Under the pieces are notes generated by a model. That model worked only from the letters and a program-made list of their open reading frames with translations, was not told the DNA's origin and did not search any database. From Actinomycetota bacterium (GTDB lineage: Bacteria > Actinomycetota > Acidimicrobiia > Acidimicrobiales > Ilumatobacteraceae): a stretch of DNA of 64,000 nucleotides. The DNA lies in assembly GCA_030645495.1 (NCBI GenBank), contig JAUSLV010000002.1, positions 1 through 64,000 on the forward strand. Reading direction: 5' to 3'. Below are positions 51,698-60,439 of the stretch, in pieces; the stretch's first letter is position 1, and every line of letters begins with the position of its first letter. The position numbers and the translations under genes are program-made.

Positions 51698-52114
51698 TCA
51701 CTGGGCGCGGCTGACACCGGCCTTCTTCAGCACGGCAGCATCGACGCCGACGGCGCGCCACGCGTTGTAGGAGATGCCCTTGCGGCGGCTGTAGGCAGCG
51801 GCCACTTCGGCGAACTTGGCTTCGAGCGTGGTGGGATCGACCTTGTTCTGCATCGACACCAGCTCTTGCTCGAGATCGATGCGCTCCTGCACGAGTTCCA
51901 GCTCGCGCACAGGGCTGGCCGTGGCCAGCTCGGCCTCGATCGCGGTGAGGCGCAGTGCGACCGACGCGGGCGTGCGCTTGCGGCCAGGCTTGCCCTTGTT
52001 CGAGCGAATCGCCTCGAGGTATTCGCGAACGACGCGACCTTCGGTGCGACCCTCGGCAAGGGCTGCTTTGTGCTCGGCGGACATGGGCGATTTGGGTTGC
52101 TTGGTGGAGGCCAT
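51698..52114 (-). CDS. Coiled-coil hypothetical protein
   Basis: A 138-residue basic protein. Residues 50-90 form a long charged helix (ELELVQERIDLEQELVSMQ), probably a coiled coil. The C-terminus SRRKGISYNAWRAVGVDA resembles the winged or three-helix tail seen in several actinobacterial nucleoid-associated or DNA-binding small proteins. No precise family. Confidence 0.6.
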   Translation of the reverse strand: MASTKQPKSPMSAEHKAALAEGRTEGRVVREYLEAIRSNKGKPGRKRTPASVALRLTAIEAELATASPVRELELVQERIDLEQELVSMQNKVDPTTLEAKFAEVAAAYSRRKGISYNAWRAVGVDAAVLKKAGVSRAQ

Positions 52115-52197
52115 GACGCCACGTTATCCCGCTATCTGGGCAGTTTCTCCGCGCCACACCCGGATCGGGAGGAGGCGCGCAGTCCACCGATTCGCGC

Positions 52198-52233
52198 CAC
52201 ACACCGGCCACGAGGTTCCGTGGCCGGTGTGTG
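52198..52233. terminator. 15-bp perfect hairpin downstream of the Cys-repeat protein gene
   Basis: CACACACCGGCCACG, a 6-nt loop and CGTGGCCGGTGTGTG form a perfect stem. It begins about 50 bp after the stop codon of the minus-strand gene at 52286, the right place for a terminator, though without a clear U-tract. Confidence 0.6.
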
Positions 52234-52243
52234 ACAGGAAGCC

Positions 52244-52268
52244 GGGGGGCGGGGGGCAGGGGGCAGGG
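52244..52268 (+). other. G-run cluster (possible G-quadruplex)
   Basis: Four runs of 6, 6, 5 and 3 G, separated by 1-2 nt, lie between the hairpin and the stop codon of the minus-strand gene. On the plus DNA strand this could fold as a G-quadruplex; the minus-strand transcript would be C-rich there. Confidence 0.4.
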
Positions 52269-52285
52269 AGCCGCCCGCTGAGGGA

Positions 52286-52867
52286 TCAGCCGCGAGTGGG
52301 CAGTTCGATGCCGCACGACTCGGCGGCGGCGCGAATCGCTTCACGCTGCTCGACGGTCGGACGACCCTCGGGCTTGGCGACACCGGTGGCCTGCATGCAC
52401 TGCTTCTGCTCGTCCGTCAGCGACACCCGCGGCCCGTTCGGGCGGGCCGGCAGCTCGACACCACACGACTCGGCGGCGGCGCGGATCGCCTCACGCTGCT
52501 CGGCCGTCGGGCGGTCCTCGGGCTTGACGACACCCGCAGCCTCCATGCACTGCTTCTGCTCGTCGGTCAGCTGCGCCAGGGGCCCGTTCGGGCGGGCGGG
52601 CAGCTCGACGCCACACGACTCGAGTGCCGCACGGATCGCCTCGCGCTCTTCGGCGGTGGGGCGGCCCTCGGGCTTGGTGACACCGGCGTCGGTGATGCAC
52701 TGCTTCTGCTCGTCGGTCAGCTGCGCCATGACTCGGGCGCGGGCTCCGTTGCCGGCACCGCTGTCGGTGCCTTCGCTGGCGGCCGCGCTGACCGAGGCGG
52801 CAGCGGTGACGCCGAGGGCGGCCACGAGGCCGGCGATCAGACCGGTGCGGATCATCTTGTGCTTCAT
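52286..52867 (-). CDS. Secreted protein with three 50-residue Cys-containing repeats
   Basis: A 193-residue exported protein with a typical signal peptide (GLIAGLVAALGVTAAASVSA). The rest is three near-identical 50-residue repeats of the pattern QLTDEQKQC...AGV.KPE.RPTAE..EAIRAA.ESCGVELPARPNGP, each with two Cys. In DNA the period is exactly 150 bp. The repeats may bind a metal or another ligand through the Cys pairs. The gene diverges from a two-component system, with a large inverted repeat between, so it is probably their target. Confidence 0.8.
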   Translation of the reverse strand: MKHKMIRTGLIAGLVAALGVTAAASVSAAASEGTDSGAGNGARARVMAQLTDEQKQCITDAGVTKPEGRPTAEEREAIRAALESCGVELPARPNGPLAQLTDEQKQCMEAAGVVKPEDRPTAEQREAIRAAAESCGVELPARPNGPRVSLTDEQKQCMQATGVAKPEGRPTVEQREAIRAAAESCGIELPTRG

Positions 52868-52950
52868 GGTGGTTCCTTTTCGTCGGGGGAATCGTCCGGG
52901 AAGGACGATGCCAACGATGCGGCGACAGCCTCGAAAGTACTGGAACGCCA

Positions 52951-52993
52951 GCTGGAGATCAGCTGGAGATGCCCGGCCTCCAGCTGATCTCCA
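52951..52993. promoter_or_regulatory. 17-bp perfect inverted repeat, probable response regulator operator
   Basis: CTGGAGATCAGCTGGAG, 9 nt, then its exact complement. Within each arm CTGGAG is repeated 11 bp apart, the spacing typical of OmpR-family binding sites. It lies between the divergent starts of the Cys-repeat protein (52867) and the response regulator (53039). A further TTCCTCCAGC is close by. Confidence 0.7.
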
Positions 52994-53038
52994 GGTTTCC
53001 TCCAGCTTCGGCACAGCGCGGTCTGGCACGCTGTGGCC

Positions 53039-53749
53039 GTGAACCCTGGATCTCCCCGAGTGCTCGTGGTCGATGACGAGGAGAACATCTCGTTCCTGGT
53101 CGGGTCGGCGCTGAAGCTCGACGGCTGCGACGTGCGCACCGCCGGCACCGGCCGTGCCGCCATCGACGAGGCGGCCCGCTTCGATCCGCACGTGGTGGTG
53201 CTCGACGTGATGCTGCCCGACCTCGACGGCTTCGAGGTGATGCGCCAGCTGCGCAACGCCGGGTGCGAGGCACCCGTGCTGTTCCTCACCGCTCGACGCG
53301 ACACTGCCGACCGAGTACGCGGCCTCACCGCGGGCGGCGACGACTACATCGTGAAGCCCTTCGCCTTGGAGGAGCTGGTCGCTCGAGTGCAGGTGGCCTT
53401 GCGGCGCCGCGGCGCCACCACCACCGTCACCGCCCGCCATCAGGTGCACGACCTGGTGCTCGACGACGACGCCCACCGCGTGTGGCGCGGCGATGACGAG
53501 GTGCTGTTGTCGGCCACGGAGTACAAACTGCTGCGCCTGCTGATCACCAACGCCGGACGCGTGGTGTCGCGAGCCCAGATCCTCGACCACGTGTGGCAGT
53601 ACGACTTCGACGGCGAGTCGGCGATCATCGAGTCGTTCATCAGCAACCTGCGCAAGAAGGCCGACGCGGTGGAACCCAAGCTGATCCATACGGTACGCGG
53701 CGTTGGCTACAGCCTGCGCGAGCCGACACCCGCACGAGGTGGCGAGTGA
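53039..53749 (+). CDS. OmpR-family response regulator
   Basis: A 236-residue regulator with receiver residues Asp12-Asp13, the phospho-acceptor Asp56 in VLDVMLPDLDG, Thr84 and Lys106 in DYIVKPF, and a winged-helix C-terminal domain (LSATEYKLLRLL, HTVRGVGYSL). GTG at 53039 was chosen; GTG at 53033 is possible. Its TGA overlaps the histidine kinase GTG. It probably binds the inverted repeat upstream and controls itself and the secreted Cys-repeat protein. Confidence 0.92.
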   Translation: MNPGSPRVLVVDDEENISFLVGSALKLDGCDVRTAGTGRAAIDEAARFDPHVVVLDVMLPDLDGFEVMRQLRNAGCEAPVLFLTARRDTADRVRGLTAGGDDYIVKPFALEELVARVQVALRRRGATTTVTARHQVHDLVLDDDAHRVWRGDDEVLLSATEYKLLRLLITNAGRVVSRAQILDHVWQYDFDGESAIIESFISNLRKKADAVEPKLIHTVRGVGYSLREPTPARGGE

Positions 53750-55086
53750 CGCTGCGCACTCGACTGCTCGCCGCGTTGGTGGCCCTGCTGGTGGTGCTGG
53801 GCGTCGCCGGCGGTGTGGTGACCGTGCTGCAGCGCGACTACCTGTACGACCAACTCGACGAACAACTGCAGCTGCTCGCCGAACAGCCCGGCCCGGTGAT
53901 GAACCGGCTGATCCGCAATGGCGGCCAGGTCGCCGCGCCGCCGGCCGTCACGCTCACCAACATGTACGTGGGCCTGATTCGCGACGGCGAACTCACCACC
54001 CTCCTGGCGCCCACCGACGATCCCGACCTGCTGCCGGCGATTGCACCCACCGACCGCTTCGAGCGCCCGGCCACGGTGGGTACGGCCGGTGGCGAGGCGG
54101 CGCAGGTGCGGGTGATGACGGCCGTTCTGCTGAACGGCAGGGTGGCAGTGTTCGCGCTGTCCACCGCGCCTGCCGATGATGCCTCGAACCGGCTGGTCAC
54201 GACGCTGGTGATCGTCGCGCTCGTGGTGCTCGCGCTCCTGGCGCTGATCGCCTGGTGGGTGATCCGTCTCGGCTTGCGACCGATCCGGCGGATGACCGAG
54301 GCTGCCGATGCCATCAGCTCGGGCGCCACCGACCGACGGATCGACGTGGCGCCCGGCCCCACGGAGGCCGCACGGTTGGGCCGCGCGTTGAACACGATGA
54401 TCGACACCTCGCAGGATGCCGAGGCGCGCATGCGTCGCTTCGTGGCCGACGCGTCGCACGAGCTGCGCACACCGCTCACCACACTCCGCGGCTACTCCGC
54501 GCTGCACACCACGCAGCAGCTCGACAACGCCGACGTCGCCGACGCGATGCGGCGGATCAACCAAGAGGCATCGAGGATGACGCGCATCGTCGATGACCTG
54601 CTCGACCTCACCGACATGGACGAGCACGGTGTCACCCACCGGGCTCCCTTCGACCTCGCCACTGCGCTGCGCGACCTCGTCGCCGACCTGCAGGTCGTGC
54701 AGCCGGACCGCACCATCACGCTGCGCTGCCCCGGTCAGCTACCGGTCGTGGGCGATCGCGACCGCGTCGTACAGGCAATCGCCGCGCTCGCCACGAACGC
54801 GTTGCGGCACACGCCCGAGCACTGCGCAGTGGAGGTGGTCGGTATCCCCACTCCCTCGGGCGGCGCGCGGGTCGAGGTCACCGATCGAGGCCCAGGCATC
54901 GCCGCCGAGCATGTGCCCCACCTGTTCGAGCGCTTCTACCGCGTCGACCGCGGGCGCGTTCGCTCCGCTGGTGGAAACGGACTCGGCCTCGCCATCGTGG
55001 CCGGCATCGTCAGCGCGCACGGTGGCACATGTGGCGTCGAGTCACGCCCCGGCGGGCCCACCACGTTCTGGGTCGAGCTGCCCTGA
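53746..55086 (+). CDS. Sensor histidine kinase
   Basis: A 446-residue kinase. One membrane helix lies at residues 8-26, a sensor domain of about 110 residues is outside, and a second helix is at about 150-172. A HAMP domain follows, then the H-box ASHELRTPL (His238), N-box NALRHTPEH, G1 DRGPGI and G2 GGNGLGLAIV. It phosphorylates the partner regulator encoded just upstream, with a GTGA overlap. The signal is unknown; the secreted Cys-repeat protein nearby may be output or part of the sensing. Confidence 0.92.
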   Translation: MTLRTRLLAALVALLVVLGVAGGVVTVLQRDYLYDQLDEQLQLLAEQPGPVMNRLIRNGGQVAAPPAVTLTNMYVGLIRDGELTTLLAPTDDPDLLPAIAPTDRFERPATVGTAGGEAAQVRVMTAVLLNGRVAVFALSTAPADDASNRLVTTLVIVALVVLALLALIAWWVIRLGLRPIRRMTEAADAISSGATDRRIDVAPGPTEAARLGRALNTMIDTSQDAEARMRRFVADASHELRTPLTTLRGYSALHTTQQLDNADVADAMRRINQEASRMTRIVDDLLDLTDMDEHGVTHRAPFDLATALRDLVADLQVVQPDRTITLRCPGQLPVVGDRDRVVQAIAALATNALRHTPEHCAVEVVGIPTPSGGARVEVTDRGPGIAAEHVPHLFERFYRVDRGRVRSAGGNGLGLAIVAGIVSAHGGTCGVESRPGGPTTFWVELP

Positions 55087-55099
55087 CCGCCCTGACTGC

Positions 55100-55792
55100 T
55101 CAGGCGGTGCCGGCGAGGAACCGCTCGGGGTCGATCGTGATGAACGTGGCCGTGGTGCGCGCGAGCACCGTGCCGGCGTGGGTGAGTTCGCCGGTCATGA
55201 ACAGCTTGCGCCCCTCCTGGCGGGCGAGCCGGGCGCGGCACTCCAGCGGCACACCGATCGGCGTGCCCGCCTCATAGCGGATGGTCAGCTCGCCGGTGAA
55301 GGCAGGCACCGACATGATGTTCAGCACGAAGCCGAACACATCGTCGAACAGTGCCGCGACAAGGCCGCCGTGGCTGCGGCCCGGGGCACCTTCGTGGGCC
55401 GCGCGCATCGTGACCGAGGCAACCACTTCGTGGCCCTCGCGGCGCACCTCGAGGTCGAGGCCCCAGGGGCTGGCGCGCCCCGAGATCGGGCGTTCGTCGT
55501 GGCTGAACATGATCTCGCCATCAACCGGCGGGGCAGCCCACACCCCGTTGCGCGGCTCGTCCTCGTGGCGATCGCGCGAGGTGCCCGCATCGAGCACCGC
55601 GGCCACCTGCTCGATGGCGGCAGCGGCTTCCAACAAGCCCGTCACCGGGGCGTGGCGGCCCACTGCGGCGTGGCCGACGTCGCGGATGGCCCGCCCCAGG
55701 CGAGCGCGAGCCTGGGCCTCGTCGTCGGGACGGTCAGGCCGCGCGACGTGCACCAGCGGGTCGTAGTGGGCAGGTTCGTGCGGCTCGCTCAT
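55100..55792 (-). CDS. PaaI-type hotdog-fold thioesterase
   Basis: A 230-residue protein whose C-terminal 130 residues are a hotdog domain with PGRSHGGLVAALFDDVFGF, the G-G-x-x-A-x-x-D motif of PaaI thioesterases, and FTGELTIRYEAGTPIG. The N-terminal 90 residues are an extra region with DRHEDEPRNGVW of unknown role. It probably hydrolyses an acyl-CoA. The ATG at 55792 was preferred to one 12 bp upstream. Confidence 0.8.
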   Translation of the reverse strand: MSEPHEPAHYDPLVHVARPDRPDDEAQARARLGRAIRDVGHAAVGRHAPVTGLLEAAAAIEQVAAVLDAGTSRDRHEDEPRNGVWAAPPVDGEIMFSHDERPISGRASPWGLDLEVRREGHEVVASVTMRAAHEGAPGRSHGGLVAALFDDVFGFVLNIMSVPAFTGELTIRYEAGTPIGVPLECRARLARQEGRKLFMTGELTHAGTVLARTTATFITIDPERFLAGTA

Positions 55793-55861
55793 GGTGGCAC
55801 CCACGCTAGAACGACCGGCCCGTTGTGGCCGCAGTGGATCGGCAGGGCCGCAGATCGGCGG

Positions 55862-56824
55862 TCAAGCGGCTGAGCGCAGTGCCGCGACGATCTCCAGCGC
55901 ATGATCGATCGTGATTGCGAAGCCGATGTTCTCGGCGGTGACAGTCCCGCTGCTGGTGGCTCCCGCCGTGATCACGCCGATCACGGCACCGGCAGCGTTC
56001 ACCAGTGGGCCACCGGAATTGCCTGAGCTGATTGCGGTGTCTGTCTGCAGCATGCCAGTGAGCGTGCCCGACTCCAGTTGCACCGTACGGTGCAGTGCGG
56101 AGATGATCCCGCGGGTCACCGATACGTCGCCGTCGAGGTCGAGCGCGTTGCCGATCGCCACGACGTCCTGGCCGACCACCACCTCGTCGGCACGACCGAT
56201 CGCCGCGGGTGTCAGATCCGACACGCCGATGATCTGGATCAAGGCGATGTCGTTCGCACCGTCGGCACCGATCAGCCGGGCCTCACGTGCGGTGCTCTCG
56301 CCTGCGAGCGTCACCGTGATCGAGGTCGCATCGGCGACGACGTGGGCGTTGGTGAGCACCTGGCCGTCGGCGGTGAGGACGATACCCGTGCCCGCAGCAG
56401 AGCCCGAGTAGCTGCGCGGGCCTTGGCGAACCGTGAGCTGGACGGCGATGGTGACCACGGAGGGTTCGACGGTCGCGGCGATCGCGGTCACGTTCATCGA
56501 GCTGTCGGCATAGGTCAAGGGGGTGACATCGACCGTGGTGGCGACGGTGGTCGGCTCGTGATCACTCTCGGCGACGGTGCCGGCCACGTAGCCGGCCGCA
56601 CCGCCGACCAGCGCCGCGGTCGTGATCGAGGCGAGGAACAACCGCCGTCCGCCGCGTCGGCGGTGAGGTGGCCCAGCGGGCATGGCCGGTGAGCCGACCG
56701 GTGGAGGCGGCCAACCACCCGACCCGCTGATCGTGTCGAACTGCTCGAACCCGCACCCGTCACCTGCACCCAGGCGATACGAGTCGTCGAGCCGGTTCCA
56801 GGTGTCGGTGGTGGTGGTGGTCAT
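55862..56824 (-). CDS. Membrane-anchored trypsin-like serine protease (HtrA-like, no PDZ)
   Basis: A 320-residue protein with a cytoplasmic start, one membrane helix (about residues 62-84) and an extracytoplasmic protease domain. The triad is visible: His161 (TNAHVV), Asp192 (NDIALI), Ser270 (GNSGGP). The PDZ domain usual in HtrA is absent; length ends after the protease. It probably processes envelope proteins under stress. Confidence 0.9.
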   Translation of the reverse strand: MTTTTTDTWNRLDDSYRLGAGDGCGFEQFDTISGSGGWPPPPVGSPAMPAGPPHRRRGGRRLFLASITTAALVGGAAGYVAGTVAESDHEPTTVATTVDVTPLTYADSSMNVTAIAATVEPSVVTIAVQLTVRQGPRSYSGSAAGTGIVLTADGQVLTNAHVVADATSITVTLAGESTAREARLIGADGANDIALIQIIGVSDLTPAAIGRADEVVVGQDVVAIGNALDLDGDVSVTRGIISALHRTVQLESGTLTGMLQTDTAISSGNSGGPLVNAAGAVIGVITAGATSSGTVTAENIGFAITIDHALEIVAALRSAA

Positions 56825-56918
56825 GGCGTCTCCTCGGCGGTGTCTCCACCGTCAGGCTCCGCCACGCGCCTTCAGGCACGATGGGAAATCGCTGTGCGTT
56901 CGCTGAGAAACGCCGATG

Positions 56919-57362
56919 TCAGTCCTGGTAGCGAGCGACGGTGGTGGCGATCAGGAACGGCACGACCAGGGCGAAGATCACCAACAGCCCTGTCACCACC
57001 CACAGCACGTCACTGGGTGCGTCGTTGCTGACGAACGCGAACTCGATCATCCCGGCGGACACGCAGTACGCGAGCAGCGCCCACTTGCCCACCCGCCGAA
57101 AGGCGTTCCACGAGAAGCCCTTCACGCGACTGACCATCGCGGCCGCGGTTGCGAGCAGCGCGGCGGCGACCACCATCAGCGCAGTGGGCAACGTCAGCGA
57201 TGCCTCCTCGGTGGCGTGCGAGCCGAGCCACACCCCGCCCACGACCACACATGCCAGCGACAGCGTGGCCATCTCGATGGCGCGCGGGAACGGTCGGTCG
57301 AGCGCGCTACCCGCGCCGGTGTCCACGGTCGTCGTATCGGTGCTCACGGCGTCGGCGCTCAC
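56919..57362 (-). CDS. Four-helix membrane protein
   Basis: A 147-residue protein from a GTG overlapping the stop of the upstream gene (GTGA). A Thr/Asp-rich N-terminus is followed by four hydrophobic helices (about 34-50, 57-77, 90-108 and 116-138). No family recognised; it is coupled to the five- or six-helix protein before it and may form one complex with it. Confidence 0.65.
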   Translation of the reverse strand: MSADAVSTDTTTVDTGAGSALDRPFPRAIEMATLSLACVVVGGVWLGSHATEEASLTLPTALMVVAAALLATAAAMVSRVKGFSWNAFRRVGKWALLAYCVSAGMIEFAFVSNDAPSDVLWVVTGLLVIFALVVPFLIATTVARYQD

Positions 57363-57952
57363 AGCGTCCTCACTCTCGTCATGATGATCAGCGTCGCGAT
57401 CTGCATCAGCCCCGTCACACCGGCGGTGTACACGAAGCGCTTCATCATCCGCCCGATGATCTCGGGGTTGGGCTGCGGCTTGTTCATCTCCCACAACACG
57501 GCGATGTTGGCGGGCTCGAGGATGCCCAGCGCCACCACCGCCATCACGCCGACGACGATCATCGAGGCGATCAGCCAGTCGCGCGACTCGGTACCGATGT
57601 TCAGCGTGCCCATCTTCATCGCCAACTGCAGGCCGGTGGCCAGGGTCATCGTGACGACCGTGGGCATGATGATCACCATCTTCGGCATGAACTTGGCCGA
57701 GAACTCGGCGCGTGCGGGTGGCGACATCCCGCCGATGATCGGGCCGACGGCAAGGCCCACGAACAGGTCGATGCTGGTCCACAGCGCACCACCGGCGACG
57801 TGGCACAGCACCAATGGCCACAGTTCGTCGGCGGCGATGGCGTAGATCACGAACCCCACCAGGACCGCCACCACTGGCAGGCCCACGAGCGGAACGATCT
57901 GGATCTTGCGCGGCAGATGGCCCGGCGGCGCGTCGACAACAGCGGTGTGCAT
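57359..57952 (-). CDS. Polytopic membrane protein
   Basis: A 197-residue protein with about five membrane helices, including KMVIIMPTVVTMTLATGLQL and WLIASMIVVGVMAVVALGI. The layout recalls integral membrane proteins of the DUF2269 type, but the match is not certain. It is the first gene of a coupled pair. Its 5' region (57953-58369) carries several hairpins. Confidence 0.65.
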   Translation of the reverse strand: MHTAVVDAPPGHLPRKIQIVPLVGLPVVAVLVGFVIYAIAADELWPLVLCHVAGGALWTSIDLFVGLAVGPIIGGMSPPARAEFSAKFMPKMVIIMPTVVTMTLATGLQLAMKMGTLNIGTESRDWLIASMIVVGVMAVVALGILEPANIAVLWEMNKPQPNPEIIGRMMKRFVYTAGVTGLMQIATLIIMTRVRTL

Positions 57953-58032
57953 GAACCCCTCCCAAGGTCAGGCGGAACGCCTGCGGAGTGTTTTACACCC
58001 AGCGGATAGCCGTGCTTGACCATTTGCCTTCG

Positions 58033-58084
58033 GGCCGCTTGCGATGCGGCCAGCGCTACGCGGCGTAGCGGTCAGCCCGCTACG
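58033..58084. other. Cluster of hairpins in the 417-bp intergenic region
   Basis: GGCCGC-7-GCGGCC (58033-58051) precedes CGCTACG (58054-58060), CGTAGCGG (58064-58071) and CCGCTACG (58077-58084). The middle arm can pair with either neighbour, giving mutually exclusive stems. It lies upstream of the minus-strand membrane gene pair starting at 57952, and downstream of the SnoaL-like gene. The rest of 57953-58369 shows no convincing gene. Confidence 0.45.
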
Positions 58085-58369
58085 GCAGCAGGTTCCACGT
58101 CACGCGGTAGGTACCGCTGGCGGCGCGATCGACTCACTTGGGGGGGTGAGCGAGTCGGCCGGCGCCGCCAGCGGCGAAAGGAGCTCGAACCGCGGCAGCG
58201 GATGAGGCGTGAGCACGCCCGCAGCGACTGAACCCGAGGTGGTCTCCATGCCTGTCGGATCGTACGAGCCACCCCTGAAGCGACCGTGAACGCCCCACGA
58301 GCTGTGGGTGGACGCCAGATGAATTCAGCGTGGGACGCTCCCGCCGAGTGCGGCACCCCACTCGCTCGG

Positions 58370-58774
58370 TCAGCCGGCGAACGTCTGCTGCAGCACGAGC
58401 GGGTCGAAGTACTCGCGCCACAGCAGCACGCGACCCTGCTCGTCGAACTCGAATACGGCGATGTAGGTATTGAGGTACGGCGTGCCGGTATGGGTGACGG
58501 CATCGCCCTTGTACTCGACCACCGCAGTTCTTGCGGTGGTGGTCTGGTGATAGCGGCGCTCCACGAAGCGCAGCCGGGCGAACAGCTTCGGTAGCAGCCG
58601 CATGAACTTCTCGATCTCGGCACCACGCAGCTCGCGTGCGAGCGGTTCGGGACGCATCGGCAGCTCGAGCACGCCCTCCGGCGCGAACCTCGCAGCCGCG
58701 CCGGCGATGTCGAACGACTCGATCAGATCGAGGCATTCACGTGCGGCGTCGATCGCGGAGAACTGGTTGCTCAT
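58370..58774 (-). CDS. SnoaL/NTF2-like protein
   Basis: A 134-residue protein of the cone-like NTF2 fold. It has an N-terminal helix with AARECLDLIESFDIAGAAAR, a middle ELPMRPEPLARELRGAEIEKF, and C-terminal strands (TYIAVFEFDEQGRVLLWREYF). Members are isomerases, cyclases or hydrolases of small hydrophobic compounds; catalytic residues are not evident. It stands alone, divergent from the PPOX gene across 57 bp. Confidence 0.82.
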   Translation of the reverse strand: MSNQFSAIDAARECLDLIESFDIAGAAARFAPEGVLELPMRPEPLARELRGAEIEKFMRLLPKLFARLRFVERRYHQTTTARTAVVEYKGDAVTHTGTPYLNTYIAVFEFDEQGRVLLWREYFDPLVLQQTFAG

Positions 58775-58831
58775 TCCGACAGTGTCGCAAACGGAGCGGG
58801 CAGCGCCACGCCACCGGTACCGTTGCACGTC

Positions 58832-59227
58832 ATGGCGACGGAACTCGACAACGCGAAGTACATCTCGTTCATCACCTACAAGAAGGACGGCACCGCGGTG
58901 CCCACCCCCGTGTGGGTGGTGCCCTTCGAAGGCGGCTACGCGTTCACCACCGAGGACACGGCGTTCAAGGTGAAGCGCGTGCGCAACAATCCGGCAGCCG
59001 CAGCCAAGGTGTGCAGCCTGAGCGGCAAGGTGAAGGCCGATGCCACCGAGTTTGCGGGCACGGCCGAGGTGCTCGCCGGCGAGGCAGCGGCGCGGGTCAG
59101 CGGCTTGATCAAGCGCAAGTACTGGCTGGCGTACTCGGTGGCCATCGCACCGGGGCAGCTCTGGCGCCGGCTCCGCGGTAGTGGCCCGGCCACGCACACC
59201 GCCGTGAAGTTCACCGTCACCGCCTGA
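58832..59227 (+). CDS. PPOX-class F420-dependent oxidoreductase-like protein
   Basis: A 131-residue split-barrel protein with YISFITYKKDGTAVPTPVW and a basic FKVKRVRNNPAAAAKVCSL segment, typical of the F420-binding deazaflavin subgroup. It probably binds F420 and reduces or oxidises a small molecule. The ATG at 58832 was chosen over an in-frame codon 9 bp upstream. Confidence 0.82.
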   Translation: MATELDNAKYISFITYKKDGTAVPTPVWVVPFEGGYAFTTEDTAFKVKRVRNNPAAAAKVCSLSGKVKADATEFAGTAEVLAGEAAARVSGLIKRKYWLAYSVAIAPGQLWRRLRGSGPATHTAVKFTVTA

Positions 59228-59277
59228 ACCTCACGGGCCTGATCCGGCGACGCGTCCGCCGGTGATAGAAAATGCCG

Positions 59278-60435
59278 ATGAAGCGTTCGGTCCCGCTGTT
59301 CATCGCCGGCGTCGTCCTCACCGCGTGCGGTGGGTCCGGCTTCGGCGTCACCGCTCCCACCGACGCCGTTTCCACCACCGACTCGGTTGCCACCGCACCA
59401 GGCGCGACCGACCCTGTCATCACTGACGCTCCAGCCACACCGGAGTTGATGCGCTTCACCCCGGCCAGCTTCACCGACCCGGCCGCCGAGAACACCACGG
59501 CCATCACCGTGCTGGTGCCCGAGGGTTGGGAGGCGAGCGGCAGCGTGCAGTGGTTGCCGTACTGGGAGCGTTTGGCGTTCCTGCAGACCCATGTCGCCGA
59601 CCCAGTCTCGGGCGTCACGATCGACTGGTTGCCGATCCAGGACTTCATCTGGTTCCAACCACCGTCGGGGTTCAGCGTGCCGATCGGCGGCAACTACCAG
59701 GGCAAGGCCTTCGTGGCCCCGATCACCGATCCGTTGCAGTTGGTCAACGAGTTCTGGGTGCCCAACGACCTCGCCGAACTGAACGGCGCACAGGTCGTGT
59801 CGACCATCGAACAACCGGTGGTGGCCGAGGCGTTCCTCACCGGGTTCGGCGGCCCAGGCGAAGCGCACGCGTACAAGATGCGCTTCGCCTACACCCGCGA
59901 TGGCCAGCCCTGGGAGCGCGATGTGTCGTTCGCGATCCTGGTGTCCAGCTCACCTCAGATCACGTCGTGGTACGTGAACTTCGCGTACACCGCGGCCGGG
60001 CCCGCGGGGTCGCTGGATGCCAACGCCGGTGTCATCTCCACGGTGATCGCCAGCCGCATCTCCACCCCCGAGTGGGAGGGCATCTACCGCCAGTGCATCA
60101 AGCTGTTCATCCAGGGCATCCAGCAGCAGATGGCCGACACAGTGCGCTTCGGCCAACTGCTCGCCCAGTACCGCGCCGAGAGCAGGGCGCTGCAGCAACA
60201 GGTGATCGACGAGCGGTGGGCCTCGCAGGACCGCCAGGCCGAGATCAACGGGCAGATCCTGTCGGGCACGCAGACCTACACCGACCCCGCCACCGACATG
60301 TACGTGGAGCTGCCATCCACGTGGGACACCTATTGGGTCAACGAGAACGGTGAGTACATCGCCGCCGACGACCCGAACTTCGACCCCAACGACATGAATG
60401 ACGGCACCTGGACCCAACTCACGCCGGCCCCCTGA
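59278..60435 (+). CDS. Large lipoprotein of unknown function
   Basis: A 385-residue lipoprotein. The signal peptide ends in GVVLTACGG (Cys17), a Thr/Ala-rich linker follows, then a mixed domain (VPEGWEASGSVQWLPYW, FIWFQPPSGFSVPIGG) and a long helical C-terminal part. No known family. TAGAAA lies 6 nt before the ATG at 59278, so it may be leaderless; an ATG 6 bp earlier is possible. It converges on the next gene with a gap of 4 bp. Confidence 0.75.
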   Translation: MKRSVPLFIAGVVLTACGGSGFGVTAPTDAVSTTDSVATAPGATDPVITDAPATPELMRFTPASFTDPAAENTTAITVLVPEGWEASGSVQWLPYWERLAFLQTHVADPVSGVTIDWLPIQDFIWFQPPSGFSVPIGGNYQGKAFVAPITDPLQLVNEFWVPNDLAELNGAQVVSTIEQPVVAEAFLTGFGGPGEAHAYKMRFAYTRDGQPWERDVSFAILVSSSPQITSWYVNFAYTAAGPAGSLDANAGVISTVIASRISTPEWEGIYRQCIKLFIQGIQQQMADTVRFGQLLAQYRAESRALQQQVIDERWASQDRQAEINGQILSGTQTYTDPATDMYVELPSTWDTYWVNENGEYIAADDPNFDPNDMNDGTWTQLTPAP

Positions 60436-60439
60436 GGGC

